NCBI RefSeq assembly: GCF_000236685.1
Contig: NC_016633.1
Location: forward strand, 2,480,001-2,544,000
Direction: 5' to 3'
Source: Sphaerochaeta pleomorpha str. Grapes
GTDB lineage: Bacteria; Spirochaetota; Spirochaetia; Sphaerochaetales; Sphaerochaetaceae
DNA length: 64,000 bases
A model generated the notes under the pieces. It saw only the letters and a program-made list of their open reading frames with translations. It was not told the origin of the DNA and ran no database searches. The first letter of the stretch is position 1; each line of letters starts with the position of its first letter. Made by a program: the position numbers and the translations under genes. Positions 25,890 through 33,448 of the stretch are shown here, piece after piece.

Positions 25890-26840
25890 TCAGAAATTGC
25901 AGGGTTGCCGGGCTTTTGTTTTCTCTGGCAATTTTTCAATATCGAAAGGGGTTTCCTGATACACGAAATAGTTCAACCAGTTACTGAACAAGAGATTGGC
26001 ATGTGATCGCCAACAAACCGTAGGGGCTCGGGAACTATCATTGTCTGGATAATAGTTACGGGGCAGGGAAGGGTTTTTCCCCGCTTCAAGATCCCTGCGG
26101 TACTCATTGTCCAAAGTCAGGTCATCATATTCGCTATGACCGGTTACAAATACCTTCCGACCATCCTTGCTTGCTGCCAGATATAACCCAGCCTCTTTTG
26201 AAACGCTCAACACCTCAAGGTCTTCGATGGCATGGACATCTTCGGTGAAGACAGTGGTATGCCTGCTATGGGGTGCAAAGAAAGTGTCATCGAATCCCCG
26301 CACCAGTTTATTCTTTGGTTGGAGAACCGAATGGGGGAATATGCCGAAGAGTTTCTTTTTCAAAGGATGTTTTTCCAATCCATAGTATGTATGGAGGGCT
26401 GCCTGGGCCCCCCAGCAGATAAAAAGAGAGGCATAGACATTGGTTTCCGCCCACGCAAGGATTTTAGTAAGTTCCTCCCAATACTGGACCTCGGCAAATT
26501 CTTTGGTCTCTACCGGGGCACCGGTTACTAGCAACCCATCGAACTGCTGGGATTGTACATCGGCAAAGGTCTGGTAGAACGTTTTGAGGTAGGAAAGCTG
26601 CGTGTTTTGGCTCTGGTAGGTTGCTGTGCAGAGGAACGTTGTCTCTACCTGCAAAGGGGTGTTCCCAATCAGTCGGAGGAGCTGGGTCTCTGTTGCAACC
26701 TTGGTGGGCATGAGATTCAAGATGGCAATTCTCAGCGGTCGGATGTCCTGGGAAACAGCCCGTTCACTGGTCATGACAAAGATATTTTCCTCAGTTAATG
26801 TTTGGACGGCAGGAAGGCCTCCGCATGTTTTTACTGGCAT
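25890..26840 (-). CDS. metA: Homoserine O-acetyltransferase, MetA type
   Basis: A 316-residue MetA acyltransferase, which activates homoserine for methionine synthesis. With the start at MPVKTCGG (AAGGAG in front), the catalytic Cys falls at 142 (FICWGAQAALH), His at 235 and Glu at 237 (VTGHSEYDD), exactly the family numbering. Residue 111 is Glu (VTGAPVETKEF). In the MetA family Glu111 goes with acetyl-CoA and Gly111 with succinyl-CoA, so this should be an acetyltransferase despite the usual name 'succinyltransferase'. That fits the adjacent O-acetylhomoserine sulfhydrylase gene, whose stop lies 13 bases upstream. Expression is expected from the metY leader region. Confidence 0.95.
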   Translation of the reverse strand: MPVKTCGGLPAVQTLTEENIFVMTSERAVSQDIRPLRIAILNLMPTKVATETQLLRLIGNTPLQVETTFLCTATYQSQNTQLSYLKTFYQTFADVQSQQFDGLLVTGAPVETKEFAEVQYWEELTKILAWAETNVYASLFICWGAQAALHTYYGLEKHPLKKKLFGIFPHSVLQPKNKLVRGFDDTFFAPHSRHTTVFTEDVHAIEDLEVLSVSKEAGLYLAASKDGRKVFVTGHSEYDDLTLDNEYRRDLEAGKNPSLPRNYYPDNDSSRAPTVCWRSHANLLFSNWLNYFVYQETPFDIEKLPEKTKARQPCNF

Positions 26841-26853
26841 AGCTGACTCCTTG

Positions 26854-28143
26854 TTAGATTGCCGCGAAAGCCTGGTCAAGATCAGAAATGATATCATCAA
26901 CATGTTCAATCCCGATTGAGAACCTGATCGTATTGCCTTGGATTCCCTGTTGTTGCAATTCTTCCTGGTTTAATTGAGCATGCGTGGTACTGGCCGGATG
27001 GATTACCAATGATTTTGCATCTGCAACATTCGCCAGAAGCGAAAATATCTGAAGGTGGTCTATAAATGCCTTGGCTTCTTTCTCCCCTCCTTTCACCGTG
27101 AAGGTGAAAATTGAAATTCCCCCCTTGGGAAAGTACTCGTTATAAAGTTTGTGGTGCCTGTTTCCGGGTAAACAAGGATGTTTAACTGACTCAACTTTTG
27201 GATGCTCGCAGAGGTAGGCAACCACCTTGAGTGCATTCTCTACATGTCTTTCCACCCGTAGGGAAAGGGTTTCCAGACCTTGGAGGAACAAAAAAGCATG
27301 CAACGGGGCAATGGTTGCTCCGGTGTCTCTGAGCAATACCGCCCTTGCTTTCGTAATCCAGGCAGCTGCGCCGGCAGTCTTGGTGAAACAGAACCCATGG
27401 TAGCTGGGATTTGGTTTCGTAAGGGACTCGAATTTGCCACTCGACTCCCAGTCGAATTTCCCGCTGTCGATGATGACACCCCCGATTGCAGTCCCATGCC
27501 CCCCGATGAATTTTGTTGCCGAGTGGACTACGATATCTGCACCGAATGCAATAGGTCGAACAAGGTACGGTGTGGCAAAGGTATTATCGACTACCAAGGG
27601 AATATTGTGCCGGTGGGCAACAGCTGCAACTGCTGCTATATCGATGAGGGTGGCATTTGGATTTCCGATGGTCTCGATGAAGAGAGCTTTTGTGTTTGGC
27701 CTGATTGCCCTCTCAAAACTGCCTTGTTCATCTGCATCGACGAAGGTCGTGGTTATGCCGAATTCGGGAAGAGTATGGGCTAAAAGGTTGTACGTTCCGC
27801 CGTAAATGGTTTTTGCTGAAACAAAATGATCACCGTTTTGGGCAAGATTGAGAAATGTATAATAAACAGCAGCTGCCCCAGAAGCCACAGCAAGCGCTGC
27901 AATCCCTCCTTCGAGGGCGGCGATACGTTTCTCGAAAACTTCCTGGGTGCTGTTTGTCAATCTCCCATAGATGTTTCCCGAATCGGAGAGGTTGAATCGC
28001 GCCTCGGCGTGTGCGCAGTCTCTGAACACATAGGAAGTGGTCTGGTAAATGGGTACGGCACGGGAATCGGTGGCACTATCGGCCTGTTCCTGTCCGACGT
28101 GGACCTGAAGTGTCTCGAAATGGAGATTTTTACTATTGCTCAT
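26854..28143 (-). CDS. metY: O-acetylhomoserine sulfhydrylase
   Basis: A 429-residue PLP enzyme of the Cys/Met metabolism family. Lys211 in VVHSATKFIGGHG is the PLP lysine; DNTFATPYLVRP and SGAAAVYYTFLNL are family motifs. The length (about 430) and the insert typical of OAH sulfhydrylases separate it from the shorter cystathionine gamma-synthases. It makes homocysteine from O-acetylhomoserine and sulfide in the cytoplasm. metA follows at once, giving a two-gene unit for the direct sulfhydrylation route. The ATG has AAGGA eight bases upstream, and that ribosome-binding site is complementary to an element about 150 bases upstream in the leader. Confidence 0.95.
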   Translation of the reverse strand: MSNSKNLHFETLQVHVGQEQADSATDSRAVPIYQTTSYVFRDCAHAEARFNLSDSGNIYGRLTNSTQEVFEKRIAALEGGIAALAVASGAAAVYYTFLNLAQNGDHFVSAKTIYGGTYNLLAHTLPEFGITTTFVDADEQGSFERAIRPNTKALFIETIGNPNATLIDIAAVAAVAHRHNIPLVVDNTFATPYLVRPIAFGADIVVHSATKFIGGHGTAIGGVIIDSGKFDWESSGKFESLTKPNPSYHGFCFTKTAGAAAWITKARAVLLRDTGATIAPLHAFLFLQGLETLSLRVERHVENALKVVAYLCEHPKVESVKHPCLPGNRHHKLYNEYFPKGGISIFTFTVKGGEKEAKAFIDHLQIFSLLANVADAKSLVIHPASTTHAQLNQEELQQQGIQGNTIRFSIGIEHVDDIISDLDQAFAAI

Positions 28144-28368
28144 GGTAGGGTTCCTTGTTTTTCAATCATGGAGATACAGCTATTGCTCTGCTGTAACGGC
28201 TCTGAAGGGAAAATTATAGGTTGCCTGCCATACGGTCTTTGACCGAACCGCATCTTGGAAAGATTGCTTGTTTCATAAAACACCTTGTGTAGGAATAGGA
28301 ACCCCGGTCATTGCTAGGGTCACGATTCTCAGTTCATTGATTTGATTGCTTGCAAAGGTTGTTGTATG
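28144..28368 (-). promoter_or_regulatory. Long structured leader of metY-metA
   Basis: Between the leader-peptide stop and the metY start lie 225 transcribed bases. GGGTTCCT (minus-strand sense of 28297-28304) is perfectly complementary to AGGAACCC, which spans the metY ribosome-binding site (28148-28155). The same element can instead pair locally as ACCC/GGGT (28317-28320 with 28301-28304). Nearer the gene are a CGGTC-AAA-GACCG hairpin, the sequence GGCAGGCAACC and a TACAGC/GCTGTA stem. No U-tract terminator is visible, which favours control of translation. All pairings are by eye. Confidence 0.5.
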
Positions 28369-28425
28369 TTATGCGCAGCGGCACATCATACCATCTGGTG
28401 AATCAGTCATAGACATTGACTTCAT
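28369..28425 (-). CDS. Putative Met/Cys-rich leader peptide upstream of metY
   Basis: An 18-codon ORF reading MKSMSMTDSPDGMMCRCA, preceded by GGAGG with 7 bases to the ATG, the best ribosome-binding site in this part of the window. Five Met and two Cys in 18 residues, ending Met-Met-Cys-Arg-Cys, fit a peptide that would stall ribosomes when sulfur amino acids or their charged tRNAs are low. It starts about 45 bases after a strong promoter and lies in the 330-base leader of the metY-metA unit. The function is inferred from composition and place only. A chance ORF cannot be excluded without comparative data. Confidence 0.55.
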   Translation of the reverse strand: MKSMSMTDSPDGMMCRCA

Positions 28426-28477
28426 GGTGCCGCCTCCAAGAAAAGGATATCCTACCAAAATGGTTGGAATTTCGGAT

Positions 28478-28507
28478 AGCATACAGAACTTGCTTCCTTT
28501 TAGTCAA
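28478..28507 (-). promoter_or_regulatory. Strong promoter of the metY-metA leader
   Basis: Minus strand TTGACT, 18 bases, TATGCT. Expected start near 28470, giving a leader of about 330 bases before metY. Confidence 0.7.
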
Positions 28508-28675
28508 GTAGGGATTGCCTATTTTCTATAATTGAAACAGGGCAAAAGAATTGTTTTTATACGGTTGTTTTTCGAGTTTCAAGACAACCGAAAAGTTAGG
28601 GTAATCTGCAGGGTCTGTTTTCTATAGATGTCTAGAATTGTAAACCAGAAACAATCCTATAGATTGAGGTCAAGC

Positions 28676-28720
28676 TTGACAGTTTCTTATAACCTATGGT
28701 AAAAGTAACATATGTTATAA
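28676..28720 (+). promoter_or_regulatory. Promoter and palindromic operator of the padR-family gene
   Basis: TTGACA at 28676, 18 bases, TAAAAG at 28700-28705. Directly after lies a perfect 12-bp palindrome TAACATATGTTA (28706-28717), and an outer pair TTATAAC (28687-28693) / GTTATAA (28714-28720). The sites overlap the promoter and end 16 bases before the ATG, which suggests autorepression by the PadR protein. Confidence 0.6.
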
Positions 28721-28736
28721 ATATAAGGAGTATCAG

Positions 28737-29663
28737 ATGGTTCCAATAGGAAATGCAATCCTGGGGGTTTTGAGCTGGAAACCTTGTACAGGTTATGAAC
28801 TGAAAAAGCTATTTGAAACCTCGTCATTCATGTATTGGTCTGGAAATAATAACCAGATCTATAAGACTTTGTTATTGCTCAAGAAAGAAGGACTTGTAGA
28901 GAATGAGGTAATCCACCAGGAAAGCTCACCCTTGAAAAAACGATATTTTATTACAGGGGCCGGTACAGATGCCTTGAGAAAATGGTTGAAATCTTCTCCT
29001 CAGGCTCCTGAATATCGAAAATCCTTCCTTGTGCAGGTAGCCTGGTCTGATTCTTTGTCTGACCAAGAGTTGGACCTGATGCTGTCAGCCTATGAAGAGG
29101 AATTGACCTTGCATTCAGTCATGGAACAGGAAAAAATGAAACGTGGCCTAAACAATCCCCGAAGAAATTCCCGTGAAGAGTATATCTGGGAAGCTATAGC
29201 CCAGAATATCCTCGATTCTTACAAGAAGGATTTGGATTGGGTGAGAGAGGTGAGGCAACAACTTCGTGAAATTCCTCCCGCTGTCGAGGAATCCCTTATT
29301 CACTATGTCTTCGGGGAAGCCGATGCAAAGCCGTATCTGGAAGTCTTTTCGGCTTCTCCCCCGATGGGGACAACAGAAGATATCATTAGGTTGCTTGGTC
29401 TCTGCAGCGAACGTAAAACCCATCTGCTTTTGTTGCATGAATCAGCGTTGGCAGAGACGTTTTTCCATCTCTCTTCCAAGGTAGCTGGCAATATGCTACA
29501 GAAACTTGCCAACTATACTATGAAAACGGCATTGATTGTTTCTTCTTCAGACCGTTACCAAGGCAAGTTCTGGGAAATGGCGTTAGAGGCAAACCGTAGC
29601 GGTCAATTCAGGATTTTTGAGCAGAAAGAAGATGCCATAACCTGGCTTACTTCTCCTAGATGA
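28737..29663 (+). CDS. PadR-family regulator fused to a DUF4180-like domain
   Basis: A 308-residue protein. Residues 5-80 are a PadR winged helix (ILGVLSWKPCTGYELKKLFETSSFMYWSGNNNQIYKTLLLLKKEGLV). Residues 85-185 are the helical PadR C-terminal dimer arm. Residues 198-305 resemble DUF4180 (LLLLHESALAETFFHLSSKVAGNMLQKL ... FRIFEQKEDAITWL), a small domain of unknown role that occurs alone or on PadR proteins. Start has AAGGAG seven bases upstream. The palindrome over its promoter points to autoregulation. Its stop overlaps the convergent acetyltransferase gene by 8 bases. Target genes and ligand are unknown. Confidence 0.87.
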   Translation: MVPIGNAILGVLSWKPCTGYELKKLFETSSFMYWSGNNNQIYKTLLLLKKEGLVENEVIHQESSPLKKRYFITGAGTDALRKWLKSSPQAPEYRKSFLVQVAWSDSLSDQELDLMLSAYEEELTLHSVMEQEKMKRGLNNPRRNSREEYIWEAIAQNILDSYKKDLDWVREVRQQLREIPPAVEESLIHYVFGEADAKPYLEVFSASPPMGTTEDIIRLLGLCSERKTHLLLLHESALAETFFHLSSKVAGNMLQKLANYTMKTALIVSSSDRYQGKFWEMALEANRSGQFRIFEQKEDAITWLTSPR

Positions 29664-30117
29664 GTTCTTTCTTCATGCAGATACTGCTCTCTATTTGCCT
29701 ATAGGGGCCATAATTGGGTATTACCCTGTAGTTCCTATGGGCATAGAGACCTCTGGCTGAGTGCAAGTGTTTTCCCGTCTCCAAGACGGCGAAAGAATAT
29801 CCCTCTTCTTTTCCAATCCGTTCGAGTTCTGCAAGCAGGAGCTTGGACAGCCCTAGGCCTCGATATTCCTCTTTTACGAAAACCCGTTTGATTTCCACAG
29901 TATTGGAATCGAATTGCTTGAAAGCTCCACAGGCAACAGGGATTTTCTCCTGATAGATAAGTACCACTACCAGAATTGCATCCAATTGGTTGTATTGCTC
30001 GCAAAGTTGATGGGCTTGCTGGCAGGACTTATCAAGTTCCCTATCCAAAAGGGTGACCAGATACAGGAAATCAGGATCTGCTGTATCGACAATCTTACTA
30101 TGAAATTCTTTTTCCAT
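29656..30117 (-). CDS. GNAT-family N-acetyltransferase
   Basis: A 153-residue GNAT domain. The acetyl-CoA pyrophosphate loop is EYRGLGLSKLLLAELERIGKEEGY (Q/R-x-x-G-x-G/A form), preceded by the strand EIKRVFVK and followed by SFAVLETGKHLHSARGLYAHRNYRVIPNYGPY. The last part resembles enzymes that acetylate small molecules or peptides. TGAGGAAA precedes the ATG. It lies 18 bases behind an MFS gene on the same strand. Substrate unknown. Confidence 0.85.
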   Translation of the reverse strand: MEKEFHSKIVDTADPDFLYLVTLLDRELDKSCQQAHQLCEQYNQLDAILVVVLIYQEKIPVACGAFKQFDSNTVEIKRVFVKEEYRGLGLSKLLLAELERIGKEEGYSFAVLETGKHLHSARGLYAHRNYRVIPNYGPYRQIESSICMKKELI

Positions 30118-30135
30118 CGGGTTTCCTCATCTGCC

Positions 30136-31356
30136 TTACTCCAAGGCAATCCCTTGTTTCTGTATGGTATAGGGCTTGAAGGCCCACAGGTAGGCGACAC
30201 AGAGAAGTGTTGCAAGAATTGCCATGAGCAGGAAAGCAAGCTGCAGGGACCAATGGTCACCGATAGCCCCTGCAATGGGAAATATAAGGATCATAAAAAA
30301 ACTGAAAGCCATACTCTGCAGTGACAATATCGTTGCCCTCTGGGCACTGGGGATAAGCCGATTCAGATAGGTCCCGATGGAGGCAATGAGAATTCCCTCG
30401 ATACAGCCGGTAAGGACATAAAAGAATTCCTGGTAGGTACCTAGCGCGACCCCCCAGAGGCATATGATCAGAAGCAGAGGCATGGAGGTCAGAACGCCCC
30501 TTTCTCCTATCTTCCGCTCAATTTTACCCGCAAAGAGGGCCGTAAGGCCTGCTACGAGTGCGTTGGCAGCAAACACGATTCCTATCTGGAATTCTGTTTT
30601 CCCGCCGGACACCCAGAAATTCTGCAGATAAAAGAACAAGACAGTAAGGAAACAGAATAACGATTCGGAAAACACAATAAAAAAAGCAATCCGTTTACGG
30701 CTTTTGAGAAGCAGGAAACTTTCTTTCATTTGGCTCTGCATCGACAACCCGATTTTTTTCGAAAGGCTTGCTTCGAGATTTTTTGTCGTAACCCTTTCAA
30801 TTTCCGGTTCGATGAACAACAGGGCAAGGCAGGCTCCAAGGACATAGAAACCCATGGTCAGGGAGAAAACCCACTTGTAGGAGTGGACGGCAAGGTATCC
30901 TCCCAGAAGAAAACTGGCAATAGCGGCTATCTGGTAGCATAATTCCTGCTTACCGGCTACCTGGATATAGATATCCTGCTTCTCATCGAGTAGCAAGGAA
31001 TCATAGACCAGGGCGTCTCCTGCTCCCGACTCCAGGTTGTTGCCTAGGGCTGTCAGGATGAAACCCAAGGCTTGCAAGAGAAAACCAGAAGAGAAAAACA
31101 TGATAGCGACACTCAGTACTGCTGCAATCCTTCCCAGTATCCGACTTAGTTTTCTTCCCCAGAGGTCTGCAATGACTCCTGTTGGGACTTCCATAAGAAA
31201 GCTGGTAACATGGTAAATTCCTTCCAGTATTCCGAGCTCGACCAAAGAGAAACCTTTGAGTGCAAGGTAAATCATCCATATCCCATGGGTCAGGTTCAAG
31301 GTAGACAATGCGGTAAACAGATAATTCAATCCAATGTTTCGCCCATAGCGGTTCAT
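30136..31356 (-). CDS. MFS transporter, multidrug-efflux-like
   Basis: A 406-residue permease with 12 helices. After helix 2 comes the MFS signature FLMEVPTGVIADLWGRKLSRILGR (GxxxDxxGRR type), the classic motif A. The central loop is charged. I start at MNRYGRN because GGGGAG lies just upstream; an ATG eight codons earlier has no ribosome-binding site. It probably exports a drug or metabolite. The GNAT gene lies 18 bases downstream, and the pair could form a resistance unit in which one modifies and the other exports, though this is only suggested by position. Confidence 0.87.
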   Translation of the reverse strand: MNRYGRNIGLNYLFTALSTLNLTHGIWMIYLALKGFSLVELGILEGIYHVTSFLMEVPTGVIADLWGRKLSRILGRIAAVLSVAIMFFSSGFLLQALGFILTALGNNLESGAGDALVYDSLLLDEKQDIYIQVAGKQELCYQIAAIASFLLGGYLAVHSYKWVFSLTMGFYVLGACLALLFIEPEIERVTTKNLEASLSKKIGLSMQSQMKESFLLLKSRKRIAFFIVFSESLFCFLTVLFFYLQNFWVSGGKTEFQIGIVFAANALVAGLTALFAGKIERKIGERGVLTSMPLLLIICLWGVALGTYQEFFYVLTGCIEGILIASIGTYLNRLIPSAQRATILSLQSMAFSFFMILIFPIAGAIGDHWSLQLAFLLMAILATLLCVAYLWAFKPYTIQKQGIALE

Positions 31357-31486
31357 GTATGACTCCCCTTCCAAACCCATAGATTGTACCCATAGTGGAA
31401 CTTGTTTGTCCAGCTAATTATAAAGAAGGGAGGAAAAGGAGACATAAGGCTTTAAGCAAGAGAAATATTTTCTTACAGAATAATTC

Positions 31487-33346
31487 TCATGCCTCTTTGT
31501 TATATTCTTTGATTGCCTGCAAAAAGTATGAACCGTAGGCTTCCAGTTTCTTCTCCCCGACACCAGAGACGGAGAGGAACTGGGAAGAGGTTTCTGGCTT
31601 GAGGCCTGCCATTTCAGTCAGGGTTTTGTCCGAGAAAATGATATACGGCGGTACCTTATGCTCCTGGGCCAGTTCAGAGCGAACGTGCTTCAACTTTTTT
31701 AACAGGACTTCGTCAGTAAAACCAAGGAAGTCGCTGCCATGGTTTTTCCCAGGTATTTCTTTCTTGGTTGCTACCGTTGCCTCGCTGACGTAGAAAAGCT
31801 CTTGACCCAACAACACTTTTCTGCCTGAGGCAGTCATGCGAAGTATATTGAAGCGTTCGCTGTCCTGATACACTATCTGCTGTCCGATCATTTCCTCTAC
31901 GATACCCCGCCACCACTTCTTTGGTTTGTCCTTTCCTACAGAAAAGGTCTTGAGTGCCTGATGGTTATTGCTTCGAACCTTTTCCGTGTCTGCACCCCAG
32001 ACGATATCAATGATGTGTCCTGCCCCGAATCCTTCATTGGTTCTTGCCATTGCCGAAAGTATCATGCGGGCATCCTGGGTAGCCTCGACTTTTTTCGATA
32101 CATTGTTGCAGACATCACAGCTTTTACAGTTTCCCTCATGGGCCTCCCCGAAATACTCAAGAATTTGTTTTCGTCGACAGACCTGCACGGTTGCAAACCG
32201 AACAATACGATTGAGGCTTGCTTTTGCTTTTTCCTGTTCTGCAGGGTCCTCGATCTGCTCAATGAAGTATTGTTGTCTGGCAACATCCCCTGCTCCGAAG
32301 AACATAATGCAATCGGAGGCAAGCCCATCACGGCCGGCCCTGCCAGTTTCCTGATAATACCCCTCCATGTTTTTCGAAAGATCACCATGGATGACATAGC
32401 GGATATTGCTTTTGTCTATACCCATGCCAAAGGCTATCGTGGCTACGATGACATCGGCTTTGTCATTGTTGAACAAGTCTTGGTTCTTTGCCCGTTCTTC
32501 CCTGCTAAGGCCTGCATGGTAGTAGAGCGCCTTTATCCCTTGGGTTTTTAGATATGCTGCGGTTTTCTCTACATCTTTTCTGCTGATTCTGTACACGATG
32601 CCCGATTCTTCACTATGGAGTTTGATGAAATCTGCTATCTGTGACAATATTTCGGTTTTCTGGCGAACTTCGTAATACAACTCCTTACGGTTGAAAGAAG
32701 CCCTGACTGTCAAAGGGTCCCGCATCTTGAGGATACGGATGATATCATCCTGTACCTGCTGGGTGGCGGTTGCCGTAAAACCTGCCAGCGGAACCGTTGG
32801 GAAGGCATCACGAATTTGAGCCAAAGATAAATAGTCAGGCCGGAAATCGTGTCCCCATTCACTGAGGCAATGGGCTTCGTCGATGGCAAAGAAGGAGATA
32901 TTGAGCGTTTGCAGCCATTGCAGGTATCCATCGATTGCCAATCGCTCGGGGGAGATGTATAGCAGTTTGATTTCATTTCGGTGGAGCCGGGCATAAATCT
33001 CAGTTATCTCTTTGCTTTCAAGACTGCTGTTCAAGAAAGATGCGGCAATGCCCTTGGAGACGGCATCATCGACCTGGTCCTTCATTAAGGCAATCAATGG
33101 GCTGATGACGACTGTCAGCCCCTCGAACATCACAGCGGGTATCTGGTAGCACAGGCTTTTTCCACCCCCTGTGGGCATGGACGTAAACACATCACGCCCT
33201 GAAAGGATGGCAGATATGACCTCTTTTTGGTTATCCCGAAAAGAATCATAGCCAAAGACTGTCTTGAGAATCTTCTTGGCCCGAACGATAGAAAGAGAAT
33301 TTCCTGGCAATTGAATGCACCCCCGCAAACGGAATGGCCATACCAT
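31487..33346 (-). CDS. recQ: ATP-dependent DNA helicase RecQ
   Basis: A complete RecQ of about 619 residues. Walker A is SMPTGGGKSLCYQ, the DExH box AIDEAHCLSEWGHDFRPDY, motif VI QETGRAGRDG, then the zinc Cys cluster CRRKQILEYFGEAHEGNCKSCDVC, the winged-helix RQC domain and a C-terminal HRDC domain (DKTLTEMAGLKPETSSQFLSVSGVGEKKLEAYG). RecQ unwinds 3'-5' and works in recombination and fork repair. Homology starts about 20 residues after the ATG I chose, and no good ribosome-binding site is seen, so the true start may be a nearby TTG. It lies 102 bases downstream of the MATE gene on the same strand. Confidence 0.95.
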   Translation of the reverse strand: MVWPFRLRGCIQLPGNSLSIVRAKKILKTVFGYDSFRDNQKEVISAILSGRDVFTSMPTGGGKSLCYQIPAVMFEGLTVVISPLIALMKDQVDDAVSKGIAASFLNSSLESKEITEIYARLHRNEIKLLYISPERLAIDGYLQWLQTLNISFFAIDEAHCLSEWGHDFRPDYLSLAQIRDAFPTVPLAGFTATATQQVQDDIIRILKMRDPLTVRASFNRKELYYEVRQKTEILSQIADFIKLHSEESGIVYRISRKDVEKTAAYLKTQGIKALYYHAGLSREERAKNQDLFNNDKADVIVATIAFGMGIDKSNIRYVIHGDLSKNMEGYYQETGRAGRDGLASDCIMFFGAGDVARQQYFIEQIEDPAEQEKAKASLNRIVRFATVQVCRRKQILEYFGEAHEGNCKSCDVCNNVSKKVEATQDARMILSAMARTNEGFGAGHIIDIVWGADTEKVRSNNHQALKTFSVGKDKPKKWWRGIVEEMIGQQIVYQDSERFNILRMTASGRKVLLGQELFYVSEATVATKKEIPGKNHGSDFLGFTDEVLLKKLKHVRSELAQEHKVPPYIIFSDKTLTEMAGLKPETSSQFLSVSGVGEKKLEAYGSYFLQAIKEYNKEA

Positions 33347-33448
33347 CCCAGAACTGTTGCACCAGTATACCCTAGAGCAAAAGGGACAGGGAAGGATAAA
33401 GCCAAAGGTTTGTAAAAGCACAGCCCAATGTTTGCTCCTTCAGGTAGA

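Noticed and set aside
28200-28245. A canonical SAM-I riboswitch ahead of metY, suggested by GGCAGGCAACC and a neighbouring hairpin
   Set aside because: The GGCAACC core is there, but I cannot find the kink-turn sequence, the pseudoknot partner or the GGUGC-type strand of SAM-I. A covariance-model search with the SAM clan would settle it.
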